A DNA stretch of 64,000 nt, taken from assembly GCA_035578155.1 (NCBI GenBank), contig JAPWDM010000012.1, positions 14,142,501 to 14,206,500 on the forward strand, read 5' to 3'. The notes under the pieces were generated by a model. That model searched no databases, had not been told where the DNA came from, and was given only the letters and a program-made list of their open reading frames with translations. Below, piece by piece: positions 22,946-35,532 of the stretch (position 1 is its first letter; each line of letters starts with the position of its first letter). The position numbers and the translations under genes are program-made. This stretch comes from Brachynemurus nebulosus. Its lineage: Eukaryota > Arthropoda > Insecta > Neuroptera > Myrmeleontidae.

Positions 22946-23880
22946 TCGTCATATTCAATTGCAAGTATTTTTAAAAAAATGTTTTCTTTTTGCTGTTTCT
23001 ATAATAATATACATTGTTAATTTTTATTTTTATTTTATTGATAAGGCCTAATGAGGGGGGATTTTTCAAAACCCCGAAACGTACGTCGTATCGAATAAAA
23101 TCATTTTTCAAATTACAACTGGCGATTATTTTCCAAAAATCCTTTCATACGATAAAACCTTATATACGATAGTGTAACTTCAGAACCACTTATTGTGACA
23201 TTATTACCCACTGTCAGTGTGTTAATATTAAAAATGAGTGTATGTAAACTAGTATGTAATTTAAGAGGGTGACTCACCCCCTCTCTAGTGTTGCTCAAAC
23301 TGAATTTTGAAATCGAAATTGTCATTTCTACGTTATTCTAATTGTCTTAAACTATTTTCCATCAAGAAGAACTTCTTGATCTACCCAAGTAGTACGACTA
23401 TTCAACACAGTCACCCCCTAGTTAACTACCCCTAGACTTAATATTAAGACATTGAGCGAAAACAGGTCAATTAGATTTTTTGACGTAGATTTCAAATCTG
23501 TAAACAAAATTTTTATATTGTTTAATTTTCACCCCCTTTTTGCAAAATTAACCCCCAAATTTTAACCCCCAACCACCCCTGTTGATGTAAATTGAACAAA
23601 TTGCATATCAATAGATAGCTCTTTAAAAAAGAACAATATCGCCAATTTAAACTTTTGCTCTATCTCTTAATGTTTTCGAGATATTTTAAAAATTAAATTT
23701 TTACCCCAATTTTTGAAGGGCGATTTCACCCCTTCAAACCGTTTTTCCGTCGATAAAAAAAAGTACGGATCTCTTAGATTTCGACGTAGAATAACATATT
23801 TCAGTGGCATTGAAATCGGAGGCGGACACCTGGAAACCTTTCCTTGTAAGCAATTATGAACTTTCAATTTTTGCTATCAC
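22946..23880. other. Spacer with CCCC-rich segment
   Basis: GAAACGTACGTCGTATCGAATAA at 23077-23100 resembles the GAAACATGTC...ATTCAATAAA wording of the palindrome at 62660. From about 23400 to 23760 there are repeated ACCCCC words with CACCCCCTTT and AACCCCCAAA. No gene seen; the 70- and 66-codon minus-strand frames look incidental. Confidence 0.35.
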
Positions 23881-25129
23881 AGTGTTATAATTCTTGTTAG
23901 AAACGGAGGCAACAGAAGCAGATAGAGTAGTCGCTTCGGGGTGCATGACAAAAAAAGGCTCGACAGGGAAACGTTAGTTTTTATTGTTCCCTCTTTTGGT
24001 CAATATTTTTTTAATCAAACATTATGGAAATAATTTGAATTAGGATGACCAACATCCTGTATCCACGCTTGGCTGTAATAGTTGTCTTGTCCACTTCTGT
24101 CCACAAATATATCTACATACCTAATATATGTATAAGTATACTTACAATGTATTTAGGAATGCAGCGTATAGAACGAGTGCATCTTATACAGTATTTACAA
24201 TTAGTACACCTGTGTTTAACTTTTAAATATATACTAGTGTACACAAATATGTCCAACAATATGTAATGTAATCGTCTAACGACCAATTAAAAAGCTATAT
24301 GACCGGTATTAAGTTAACAAATATGTACGATAGAGCTTGCGTTTATGTATTTTAAACGAACAATTGGTAAGCTATTGAGAGAACGATTCAAATATTGTTA
24401 AAATTGAATTATAAGATAAACATATCAAGTTTATTTTCTTTGGAATGGTTCGATGTTCACAGATTGTACATACGTCTAGAGGCCGGGCCGGGCCATTCAT
24501 AAAATTCACTTGAAAATACATATTTATTTATTTAAATTTTCTAGCTGCCAATACATAATTGTTTGATTGTTACCTTCAAAATTGGTGATTAAAAAAATGC
24601 ATATATAGTTAATAAAAGAAAATCATGCTAGGAGGAGCTAGGGATACGTGACCATTACGTGACGTTCAAAACTCTTCCGAATCTGTATGTTCCCATTTTT
24701 TGACGCGATAAACGTCTATTGCTTCGAAATTGGGATACCATGCTTAATTTGTGAGTGGCATAAAAAAGTATTGTTGCAAAAAAATTTAATAAAAGGAGAG
24801 AAATGGCGGGTCCCGGATTTAAAGAACGTCCTCAAAAATATAAGTCACGAGCAAAAAAAAACCATCTCTTAAAAATTTTCTCTCGAAAAAAATAAGTGAC
24901 AAGCAAAAAAGTTTTCAGTTTTTCCCGAACCCCTACCAATCGCTACGAGCCCCCTCTTCAAGCCTGGGCCTCGGGGCTAAAACCCTGGCTATCCTCTCGT
25001 TGGGTTTAATTTTTTTTTGAGTGGTCAAGTGCAAGTAAGCCCCCAAATCGATGGTAGACATGACGAATTTAAATGATTTCGTTTTTGTATTGCCAAATTC
25101 TAAAAACAATTACTATTGATTTACTTAGG
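23881..25129. other. Spacer with two GC-rich patches
   Basis: GAGGCCGGGCCGGGCC near 24479 and GCCTGGGCCTCGGGGC near 24963 are loosely complementary and could be the ends of an old element. I could not find a TSD. Short frames only. Confidence 0.3.
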
Positions 25130-25212
25130 TATATCTATTTCTGGAGGATTTAGATTATCTACAAATTTCGATTATCCGCGACGGTCGTACGGATAATCGA
25201 AAATTAACTGTG
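25130..25212. repeat. Possible end of a pogo-like element
   Basis: ATTTCGATTATCCGCGACGG and GTACGGATAATCGAAAATTA form a short inverted pair, and the block ends TTAACTG. GATTATCCG and CAG/CTG ends are typical wording of pogo-like MITEs. Only one end is visible. Confidence 0.35.
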
Positions 25213-26518
25213 TTTAACATAGAAAATTTATACAGTATGAAAATTCGAGAGATGAGAAGTCCAGAAAATTTCGAATATAGAAACTAGAAGTCGTGTCCCA
25301 ATGGGGCCCTCCTCATCTTTCCTACCAAAAATTTTACAACATTTTTAGGCGAAAACATTTTTGAATATTTTGAAACCTGTAAATCTGATCCCTGTTACCA
25401 GGAACTGAAAACAACATGGAATTCTCCCCCCCCACTCTACTTAAAATCCCCTATATTAACTCAGTAGGATAATTTTACATTAAAGAACCGCTTAGTACAA
25501 TACAAAAAATTAATATTTGATACAATATTTCCCTGTTTGTCAAGTCAAATCAAAATCAGTATCTTTGGTTTATGGTTCCGTAAAATAAGTCAGTGTATGT
25601 GTATGTGTTTCCTATCTGTGTGCGGTTGTGTGAGTGATTTGACAACTTATAGCCGGAAATGACACAAATTTAAAAACAAAATGTTTAAAAATATTACATG
25701 TTCCATATGTATAGATTCGTATTCGATAGATATTTGATAACTGACACGTACCTAACTCTAAGTAGAAGGCAGCCTTCTTTTGGACTTATGAGTCATTCTT
25801 TGTAGTTTTAATTTTAAAATAAATATGTCACTATTCATTGAGAACATTCGGGGAATTTAAGGAAGTAAGCAGTCGGATCTTAAAAAAAATTGGCCATGAA
25901 ATTAAAATTTAAAGCTAGGGCGTAAGCTAAAGCAAATAGAATCCTGATAATTAACAGGGCTTTGCCCTGAGAGAAAAATAAATTTAAAAAAATAATTTTG
26001 GTTATCCATGAGAAAGCAACCTCTTATGATTTGAAGAAAGATCTGTTTTGAATCTTTTCTTCAGTAGACAAACTTTTTTAGAACCACAGATGTTCATTAT
26101 TTGAATTTTTCCTTTATTCCTTGTTTGCTTTATTAGACATAGTGTGCCATCTGGTTAGATTTAAATGAAACATTAATATTCGTTTAACGATCACTGTAAA
26201 TCTCACCATCTGGTGTATAATTAATGAACATTTAATTCAATTCAAGTTGTTGAATGAAGTTTTGTTAACTGAACTATACGTGACGATTTCTATAAAACTG
26301 AATAGCGATTTGACGAACAGATGTCAGTTTCAAAGTATGTAAATTTAAATTATTAACTGAATAATTTTATAAATTGTAACCAAAGATTTTTAGTTCGAAT
26401 CTTACGAAAATTTTCTTTTTAGTTTTTGTAAAATTATTAATTTAAATTTCACCTAACTATAGTAGAACTTTTTACAAAAGATATACTACTTTACAAAATT
26501 CAAAAAAAGATTTAGGGT
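25213..26518. other. AT-rich spacer
   Basis: A C-run CCCCCCCCACTC near 25426 is the only irregularity. No supported gene. Confidence 0.35.
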
Positions 26519-27255
26519 TGACCGGGGTAATTGTGAATGGATTTTCATGAATTGAGATAAAAGCGTTGTTTTAAGTATTTTTTATTTTATATATCACATT
26601 ATGGTTGATTTATGTTTAATTCTACATTATTCAGGATGCACCACACAAATTTTGAGCAAATTCGTATGAAAAACAAAAATTTTATAAGCCATTCTCATTT
26701 CCCCGGTGCGGTTTTCCAAATCTTATGAATTTCGGGGTAAATGTGAATGCCACCAGAAAAATTATTTAGAATGGATTACAAGAGGAGTGAGGTACATCAG
26801 AGTAAGGACCAACTCAAATTCTTCATATTTACCCCACTTTCAAATTTTTCATCATACTTTAGCGGTCACAATTTCTCTTTGTTTAATCCAAGTTACGCAT
26901 ACCTCAAATTTATACAAAAAATCAAGGTTAAATAAAAATAACAAAAATTGTAAGAACAAATTTATTACAAGCTATAAATAATATTTTGATGATATTTTGT
27001 CATTTTATCAAATAAAAAATAAAATTACGTGACTTTCACACAAAAACAAGGAAAATAAGACTTTCAAGGAAATACATTCAGTTTACATGAACAAAAAACA
27101 ACAATCTATTTTTTTTTTTGTGTTGTTTGTACAACGGAAACTTATACAATAATGCCATTGTACACCATCATCAACATTTTCAACTCTGAAAAGGACACTA
27201 CTGAAATTTTTGACCGGATGGGAGCATTTGTGAATGACGTTCACAATTACCCGGG
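26519..27255. mobile_element. Possible element with GGGTAATTGTGAA inverted ends
   Basis: GACCGGGGTAATTGTGAATG at the left and GTTCACAATTACCCGGG near 27240-27256 are inverted. GGGGTAATTGTGAATTGC recurs just beyond (27271) and GGGGTAAATGTGAATGCC near 26733. The multiple related words make the exact ends uncertain. Frames of 62-94 codons in and around it have no domain I recognise. Confidence 0.35.
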
Positions 27256-28218
27256 AATTTTAAAATCATGGGGTAATTGTGAATTGCTAATAAATTGTCC
27301 AATTTCTTTAGCAGTTAATAAGGAACCGCCTCAGGCTTTAGACCACTTCCTTAGAAGTACCTTTATCCATTTCTTACCTTTTAAAAAAAGGAAAATGTGT
27401 TTAAAAAAAATTTTATTTGAGGATTGGTCGAAGTAAGATACACAAAATTTTGCATGTGTTTTTTGCAGTTTAATTGTAAGTTTTGTTGCTTATTAAAGTT
27501 GAAGGTGCCATCAAATTCATTTTTTAAAGAAGACAGATTCTTGAGGCATCATGATCAAGAATCTTTTGAGTATTTTATTATTATTTTTCTAATCTATACG
27601 TCTATACGACTATCTATACCATAAAACATCGTTCATAATTTAAATTTTAGTACTTGCACATAAAAGGAAGGATTTACAAATTATGTAATAAAAATTTAAA
27701 ATTCAATCTATCTCATTTCAATTAATAAGATTACAGTATATTATCTCTCTATTTCCCATAAAAATTAAACATTTTACATCTGTACATACTTTTGACCACC
27801 ATTAAAAAAATAAACAAATGAATTGATTTCAAAAAGATGATGCACTCTATCACCCTATCGGCTTCTTTGACCACACACAAATTTATATAACTTTGTAAGT
27901 TTACATGGTATCATTTTCTACAAAATTAGCTGGTAGACTTTATATGAGTCCCTAGCGAACCATTTTTACCATCTAAATTACTATTCTCCCGTGTGGAAAT
28001 CTCATTTCCTTTCTAGAACCCAACCTTCGGTCAATGTTACAGCCTTAACATCATCTTTTGTGACTTAAATTATGATTTTTAAAGTCTTAAATTTATTTGA
28101 ATAGACTTGGTGACGTCACAGAGGCAAATATTCATTTTCTTAAATAAAATTGTATTCAAATGATTTCAAATAAATTTTAGTTGAATTTTATTAGTGTGAG
28201 ATTCAATTTTCATTTATT
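27256..28218. other. AT-rich spacer
   Basis: Nothing recognised beyond short frames. Confidence 0.35.
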
Positions 28219-28345
28219 GGGCAATTCCATGATGGAAATGATGGAATTTCAGTAAAAATTAAAAAATGAAAATAATTAATCAAAATCATGCCTACTTGAT
28301 ACTCAAAAGACTAAATCACTGATATACAACGTTTTTTTTTATTTT

Positions 28346-28483
28346 TAGCGAATTTCCAAAACTGGAAATTCAGCTTTTACAGCAGGTGTCATGGTGCGAC
28401 CTAAGCCCGGAACCATATTAGAAATATGTTTTGAGGTCCCTAGAATACGAAAATGATATTCACTAAAATTTATATATATATAC

Positions 28484-28515
<32 letters not shown>

Positions 28516-28735
28516 CGCCACGATAACTTTCGAACGAAACGTTTAGTGCACATGAAATTTGGTGTGTGTATTGGAATCTGGTTTGGCTCGCCTAAGTTCG
28601 TTAGTCAGACACGTCGGATGCCCAGAAGTAGGTTTTCCGGGCGTTTTTTGTCAACAAAATGAGTTTTTTGCCAGAATTAAGCAATTATTCAAAATTCTTT
28701 TTACACCAATCGGAAGAAAAAGGTAATATGCGTAA
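28346..28735 (+). repeat. C unit with (TA)-(TG) tract
   Basis: Left half from TAGCGAATTTCC to ATTCACTAAAA, interrupted TA tract, (TG)n at about 28494-28515, then a right half with CGATAACTTTCGAACGAAAC and CAGACACGTCGGATGCCC. More diverged than the units in 1932-7897. Confidence 0.7.
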
Positions 28736-31168
28736 AAAATGTTTTTATACCGTTGCTCTAAATTAATTGCTTTTCGAGAAAAACTAGGAAATATGTCGTT
28801 CTCCATTTCACTCGCACTCGCATTCTTTTTTTTTCTGTCTCATTTTTTGCGAGCTAAATTCGAAAAAAACCGCTTTATAAGTAGCATGTCATGATTTTTT
28901 TAATCCAATTTAACGATTCGGCTATATTCTTTTTCTTTGTCAGTTAAATGTTTTTATAATGTATCTCTATTCCATTTTTTTTTAGATAAAAAATCACGGC
29001 GCAGTTTTTTATGTGATATGATCAGAATTTAGATGATGTTTACACCTTCCTAAAATTAATAAGAGTTTGCTTCAATCGCATAAAAATTACGTTAAATCAT
29101 ATTCAAACAATAATATTTTTACGTAATTTTCTATCCAAATGACAATACTACGTTATAATTATATGTATAAACCCATCAATTTAGTGGTAAATAAATTTGC
29201 ACATTCAGTTTTTTTTTTTTTTTTTTTTTTGACAAAAAACAAATAATTTTAAATTTTGACAAGTTGTATCATACATTTTTGAAAATATTAAATATTTTAC
29301 CTTAAAAATCTCGGAAAATAGAATATTTTTCAATAATTAACTCAGAAAAAGCATATATGAGGTAATTTTTATATTTTTTTGAAAATTTCAAAATAGTAGG
29401 GTTACAATGTTTTTTTTTTTGTTTTTTTTAAATTATTTTGTAGAATTTGATAAACACACATCGTAACAAGTACTCGCCTTGAAAAAATCAAACAAGTATT
29501 TAAAAAAAAAAATACTATTTCTTAAAGAAAATATTAAAATTATGTACAAATGCCGTCCTGACCAACTAATATATTGGAACCGATTTTGAGCAGCTGGATT
29601 TACTACAGGCAAAAGCTCATAGCGAATACACACATTTTTTAACATCCTTTTGAATTTTGTAATTCAATCATTACAAATAAAATCTAAATAAAAAAAATCT
29701 ATATGACCTGTTTTTTCTCAATTTTCTAGCATCAAATCTAGCGATAATTAACTAGCAGGTGATTGTATCGACATTTTAATGTAAAATATAGTAATTTTAA
29801 CCGGCTTCAAAATAACGTTTCGATTTTAACAATAAAAATATTTAAAAAAGTGTTTAAGTTCTGGCAAGAAGGGACTGAAATATTTTTAGATATTGATATA
29901 TACAAAAAATATTAATGTGTTAAGTACTTGCTAGACTTATAAACTTTCATTTTCGTATACGCTTTCGGTTTCGGATATTTAATTATTTCGGATATCGGTA
30001 GTTTTAGTTACGGTTACGAATATCCATAACATCCCTAATGTAAATTTTTGTCAATCCAACTTCATCGAGAGAAAGTTAGTTATTTACGATTTTCAGAAGA
30101 ACACGTATATAAACATCTTTTTTATAAGTATGTTTCTACGCTACTGAAATTATCTATCCATTTGAAAATTGGGATCCAGTGATGTACATTGGCACTACAA
30201 AAGTGTGGGTGAAAAATTTCATTTTCACTTTTACTGAAATTATGTCATAAATTCATATTTTCAGAATTTATTCATTTGACAGAAAAATTCTAAATTATTA
30301 AAAAAGCCAAATAATTAATAACAATTAAAATAAAAAAAAACAGAAAACATTTATTTATATTTGTATTTTTATAAAAACATGTAGGTATTATATTTTATAT
30401 GCACTTTAACTAAAATGTCAAATTTCACACGTTGTTAATTTTCAATTTTACTCAAAATACGCTTAAAAATCAAAACTTAAAGTTTATAACATTCACAATC
30501 CGTGTAGAGTGTCCATAGTCTTGGTTTTCCCGGATTTGTCACGGTTCTAGCTCCGTTGCTCCGGTGTCCCGACAGACTTTTTCAAGACGTCGATTTGTTT
30601 CGGTTTTTCAAACTATTAATTTTTTATTTTCATCATCTAATAAGTACACAATTTTTCATTTTAAATAATGAATAGTTCAGTATCATATTAAAAGATCAAC
30701 AGTAGATTTATTTACAACCAAACCTAAAAATATTTTAAAAAAATTAACTACTAATTAAATTTTCCAAGTTTTTTCGATTTTACCTTAAACACGAACTTCC
30801 AAAAAAACATTTTCTTTTCTTAACTTTCCATCATATATGTATCTACATAAATAAATTGTAATATTATTTTGCTTGCTTTTATGATACTGAAGTTCCTGAA
30901 CAATTAAAAATTAAAATGACTGAAATTTTATTCGAACTTTTAAATAAAGTAGTTAACTAACGCGGACACTGATAGCGCCACAATACAGAAATTGCCAACA
31001 TTTAAATGTTCATGTTTTAATACATTTTTCTTGAAAATAAAATTGTCTAAAAAGCTCACTTTCATAAGAAATTTTATAAAAATTTAAAAAATATATATTT
31101 CCTAGAACAGGGGGCGATTTATTTTGAAAAAAAATTAATATTTTAAATAAAGAGCAATTAATAGGTAA
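28736..31168. other. Interior of the 3.9-kb insertion, unassigned
   Basis: AT-rich with poly-T (about 29211-29230, 29410-29430). CGGATAT / GGATATCGG words near 29965-29998. GC-richer patch TCCGTTGCTCCGGTGTCCCG near 30551. No coding sequence recognised; a decayed transposase cannot be excluded. Confidence 0.35.
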
Positions 31169-31830
31169 TCTATACATATAATACAAATGTAACGAGACCG
31201 TTTCTGCATAGGGAATATTTTTTAAAAATTGTGCAGATACTGTAAATAGTTATCGATGTAGATATCAAAACAGCGATTTTTAAAATTTTGGTCTGTCTGT
31301 CTGTCTGTTTGTCTGTTCACGCATCACACAAGAACTACTGGATGGATTTTAATGAAATTTGGTGTGCTGACAACTTATTACCCGGATCAACATCTAAGAT
31401 ACTTTCTACTTTGAGAAAATGTCTCATTCCCACGGGAAAATGGAAAAACCATGTTGAGCATGTGCATACAGTACGCAAAAACTATTGAACGGATTTTGAT
31501 GCAATTTGGTGTGGTGATAACTTATTACCTGAGTCAGCATCTCAGATACTTTTTATTTCGGGAAAGTGGCTCATTCCCACGGGAAAATAAAAAAACTTTT
31601 TGAGCATGTGCACATATTACGCGAAAACTATTGAACGGATTTTTATGAAATCTGGTGTAGTGATAACTTATTACCTGCGTCAACATTTAGGATACTTTTT
31701 ATTACGGGAAAATATTTCCTTCCTTCAGGAAAATACAAAAATTATTTTGCTTATGTGCATGTATACTTCAAACTATTGTTCTATGCGAATGCTTTATAAT
31801 TACTATACTTATATACTTGTCATTTATTAA
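31169..31830 (+). mobile_element. Helitron-like element, copy 2 (5' end intact, 3' end lost)
   Basis: The 5' end TCTATACATATAATA fits insect Helitron starts. GTTATCGATGTAGATATCAA and AACAGCGATTTTTAAAAT are shared with copy 3 (45349-45896). GTCTGTCTGTCTG and the ~160-bp internal units follow. The terminal GC hairpin and CTAG are missing; the copy fades near 31830. Confidence 0.75.
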
Positions 31831-31984
31831 ATTAAATTTACCATAATACAAAATTTCTGGAGACTAACTCTATTTTAAATTAATTTAGAAATTTCGAAAA
31901 TTTAAGTGCCTATATTTCCCAGAAATTCATTTTGGGAAGAAACTTGTTATATTTATAGGATAGATACTAGTTTGGGATGCAAAT

Positions 31985-32258
31985 ATAATAAAACCATAAA
32001 ACGTTGGAAGTCCAAAAATTTTGTATGAGTTCTCCAGTCAGACACGTCCGATTCCAAAAACTTCAAAAAAATGAGTTTGTTGCAAAAAATTTGCTAAAAT
32101 TTAAAAGTTTTTCCAATTTTTTTTACATTGTGGTAAAGAACCAAGAAAATCACAGAAGATACATTTTGAACCATTATTCTAGGTAAGCGGGTTTTCGAGA
32201 AAAAGTAACTTTTATGATCGGAAATTCGCTATGTTATACAGATGCTGCGACAGGGGTA
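31985..32258 (+). repeat. C right half and B end closing the 3.9-kb insertion
   Basis: AACGTTGGAAGTCCAAAAAT, CCAGTCAGACACGTCCGA, GAACCATTATTCTAGGT, then TCGGAAATTCGCTATG and GCTGCGACAGGGGTA. Same order as the right side of the other composites. Confidence 0.65.
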
Positions 32259-32995
32259 TTTTACCTTTAATTGTTTTTATTTTGTAAATTTAGCTTAAAA
32301 ATTTATTACTTAATAAAAAAAATATTGTAACTTATGATTTTTTTCAAATGAATATTAAAATACAGCGAAATTTACCTTTTTCTTTATGCTGAAATAATCA
32401 CTATACTCGTTTTGAGTATTATTTTGATTTCTTGTCAAGCTAGGAATTCGAGTAATGGAGGCTATCAAAACCGACAGACGTTTTTTTAATTACTAAAAAT
32501 AAACTTTTATCTTTGTTATCTATCATATTTTTCAAAAAATCAAACTAATAAACTACTTACTTTTTAATAAAACTTGTTTTAAAGTGACTGTAATATAAGT
32601 GACCAAAGAGGTGTAATGTAAGTGACCGATTAAAAGTTACATTTTTATCAAAAATATATAATATTTTATGAAATTTATTATTAAAATAATTTATTGAAAC
32701 ATTATTTGTTTAAATTTACTTAAATGAAGCTATTTGTTATCAAAACAGAACAGAAAATTCTCATTGTGTACAAGATGAAAAATTATGTTCCTTTTTGAGT
32801 AATGTAAGTGACCACCTACTTTATCTTCTATAAAAAAATTTATATGCATTTTTTGTTGGTTGATTTCCTTTGTTTAAAATTTCAAATCGTATTCGATTTA
32901 ATTTGACTAAATTTTAGTGAATTTACTCATTAAATACGAAAATTCAAAAGATTTTAATTTCAATTTTAAATCAAATTGTAAGTGACCATGGAATC

Positions 32996-33299
32996 AAAAT
33001 GTTGAAATTCGGTGTAGGAATATCAGTAATACGTTCTTGTTGGTCTTTAGGCTTTAATAATTAAGATTTTCGCAAAACGACAATGTATTTTTGTCTATTG
33101 ACATGTAATATGTTTAAACAAACCGATCAAAAAAAGAAAAACGCCGTGAGCAGCGGGGCCCCATCACGGTAGTCGAATTTTCCCCTTCATCTTCGGTATT
33201 GAATGTCTACGAGCGAAATGTGATTGAAAGTCTACAACCGTATTGTCATTTTGTTGGTTTCAAAACTGGTGATGAGTGTTCGGCTGATCGAGGCTTTAA
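32996..33299. other. Spacer without recognised feature
   Basis: GC patch CCGTGAGCAGCGGGGCCCC near 33144; nothing else. Confidence 0.3.
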
Positions 33300-33433
33300 A
33301 AAAAGGTTTTAAGTATTTAAGGGCTGTATCTCAGTAAATTTCAATTTTGTGCCGAAAACAGGTAGCAGAAAAAAAGCCAACACAATTCGTACGAGGACAT
33401 TCCTGCCCATGTTTATCCGCTAATTGCCTTTAT
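33300..33433 (-). repeat. Family Y dispersed repeat, copy 2
   Basis: Reverse complement matches 3838-3970 (GATAAACATGGGCAGGAATG, ACGAATTGTGTTGG, T-run, CTGCTACCTG). Ends unknown. Confidence 0.55.
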
Positions 33434-33739
33434 GTTTTAGTTTTAAAAATTAAAAAAGGACCTTAAATAGTAAACTGGAAGGCCTTTATAAAGATATTTT
33501 TTCTTTCCAAAAAAATCCAAAATTTCTATTTTATAAATACTAAAAATCCAAAATTCCTAATTTATACATAAACAGTGACTTTAATAACATTTTTAAATTA
33601 CTTAATATGTATGTATTTCATTTGTCATAAAAGTAAGTTCACTTTTTTTTTAAATTTTTTAAAATTACTATTCGCCTACTTGTATTTAGAATAAACATAA
33701 TGCTTTTAAAACACATTTAACAATAGCATTCAATTCCGA

Positions 33740-34610
33740 TGTAAAAATGGGAGAAGTGGGGGAAAAAGTGATGCGGACTCCCTACAAGGTACTAGCTGGA
33801 TACTAACTGAATACACGTACAAAATTTCAGCCCTCTAGGTTTCCTTATGGAGTCTCTAGACGTGTTAGAAAACAAGCAAAAAAATTAAGGAAATATTGGC
33901 GTAAAAATCGTGGGGGTAAGGGTTAAAAGTTGAAACCTCCAAAAAACAGTGTCTGGCTATTAGCTTAACCTGTACACCAAATTTCAGCCCTCTAGGTTTA
34001 TTTGGGGAGATTTTGACCCGAACGAAACTGTTAAAAAACAAGAAAAATCATGTTCTTTTGAGTATAAAAATGGTGGGGGTAGGGGTTAAAAGTCGAGACC
34101 CCCAAAAGGCACCCCCTTGATACTAACTCAATCCGAATACAAAATTTCAGCCCTCTAGGTTTATTCGGGTGACCTGTGCGAGTGGTACAAACTTCGAAAA
34201 CGTCGAAAATGCATGAAATTGTAGCTTAAAAATGAGGTGGGTGGAGGTAAAATATTAAAACCTCCAAAAAGCACAACCTAGGTACGAACTTTATCAACAC
34301 ACCAAATTTCAACCCTCTACGTTAATTCTGGGGGGCTGGGGGCCTGTTAGATCCAGCGAAAATCGTTTTTCCCCCCTCTACTCCCACCATATCATCCTAG
34401 GAAGCTGAATTTTGGATATGTTGTAGATAATTGACCGAAACATTATTTAAAACCGGTTTGGAAAAGTTTTATTGCTTTTCCGCCCCCCACCACCCCCTTA
34501 AAGGTCGGGTCAGAAAAAAAATTTGCCCAAAATTTGACCCCACTTTGATAGTATGAGGTGCCTCGAAAATGAGCCCCATTTACCAAATTTCATCTCTTAA
34601 CTTCCATAGG
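33740..34610 (+). repeat. Degenerate tandem array, period about 160 bp
   Basis: The word ATTTCAGCCCTCTAGGTTT (or close) occurs at 33824, 33981, 34144 and 34306, spacings 157, 163 and 162. A weaker version (ACCAAATTTCATCTCTTAAC) lies at 34578. Each unit also holds GGGGGTARGGGTTAAAAGT-like and CCTCCAAAAAGCAC-like segments. Four to five diverged units; no coding potential across units. Confidence 0.75.
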
Positions 34611-35532
34611 GGGGCCCTACACAAATTAAAAGGTGGCGGGAAAATATATATATATATATATCAGACATTTTTTTTTTCTACATATTCGTGTTCTACGGGT
34701 CCGAAAACGGATAGCGCCCCTACTCTCGCCTCTCGCAGCTCTTATCGTATAGACTGTATAAGTCTAATTTTTCGGAGAAAATTCGACTAATAACAAGTAC
34801 ATATTATAAGACTTTTATTTTTAAATAAAAGAAAAATTATGTAGCGGGCATAATTCCAAATAGCTTATAATGTTATTATAACTTATAATAAAATGAACGC
34901 ACTGAAACATTCAAATACATAAATATATCGATATTTAAATTCAATAAATCCGATATTTTTATAATTTAATAATAGAAAGGAATCCCTTGGTACTGGAAAT
35001 GTAAAGTATTTAGTAGTATCTAAGTAGAGTCAGGATTTTCATGATTAAATAATAAAACATTTTTTTGAATAAAAGATGTAACTGAAATCATCAAAAAAGT
35101 TTAATTAAAAATGATTCCAGGGATTAAAGGTGAAAACCCAAAATTGAAAATAAAATTTACACAGATATTTTCACAAATTGTTAAAATACTGTTTCCTTTG
35201 CTTACAGCTTCTGTTTTGATATTAAAAATGTTTAAAGCGAATTTAAACATGACACCACCAGTCCCGTTATAAATATACGAGGTCTAGTAAAATCAGTGTA
35301 AAAAAATTTTTTTGTATAAATTTTACGTAATTGTACATAAAATTGTTTTATTGGCAAATAATCAAATTTTATTTAAATTAAAAATTCATCCAAATTTTTC
35401 TGTTTATGCTTTTCTGCGGGGAATTGCTTTCTTAAAACTATTCGTTTTGTGCCACATAAGAAAAACGCCAAATACCATTCGCTAGGGCTTTTAAAAGTTT
35501 CCGGAGTAAATTATAAAACTTTTTTTTTTAAT
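34611..35532. other. AT-rich spacer
   Basis: A short TA stretch at 34645-34660. The 73-codon frame spanning it has no domain. Nothing else recognised. Confidence 0.35.

Larger units (their letters stand above)
28346..32258 (+). mobile_element. 3.9-kb insertion with composite-C ends inside family F
   Basis: Starts TAGCGAATTTCC and ends GCTGCGACAGGGGTA, the same terminal words as composite C at 6643-7897. ATTTT stands before the start and overlaps the end (ATTTT at 32258-32262). The complete F copy at 49391 shows the uninterrupted sequence, so the insertion is certain even though the TSD is blurred by T-runs. It contains one C unit at the left, about 2.4 kb of unassigned DNA, a Helitron, and a C right-half plus B end at the right. 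Confidence 0.7.
28219..32995 (-). mobile_element. Family F element, copy 1, split by a 3.9-kb insertion
   Basis: The left piece (28219-28345) matches the right end of the complete copy at 49391-50237 in reverse orientation (GGGCAATTCCATG, TTGATACTCAAAAGACTAAA, ACAACGTTTTTTT). The right piece (32259-32995) continues exactly where it left off (AATTGTTTTTATT, AAATTTAGCTTAAAAAT, through four GTAAGTGACC motifs). Together they rebuild one F element. The far right end is degraded (GACCATGGAATC, without the final ACCC). Confidence 0.8.

Noticed and set aside
24479..24978. GC-rich patches GGCCGGGCCGGGCC and CCTGGGCCTCGGGGC as element ends
   Set aside because: Complementarity is loose and no TSD was seen.
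26370..26420. tRNA B-box-like GTTCGAATC
   Set aside because: No A box at the right distance and no cloverleaf that I could fold. Other GTTCGAA words lie within MITEs.
27152..27436. 94-codon plus-strand frame as a gene
   Set aside because: Overlaps the right end of a possible TIR element and shows no domain or conserved copy elsewhere in the window.
33740..34610. CRISPR-like regular repeats
   Set aside because: Units of about 160 bp are long and diverged throughout, with no conserved short repeat separated by unique spacers; the context is eukaryotic.
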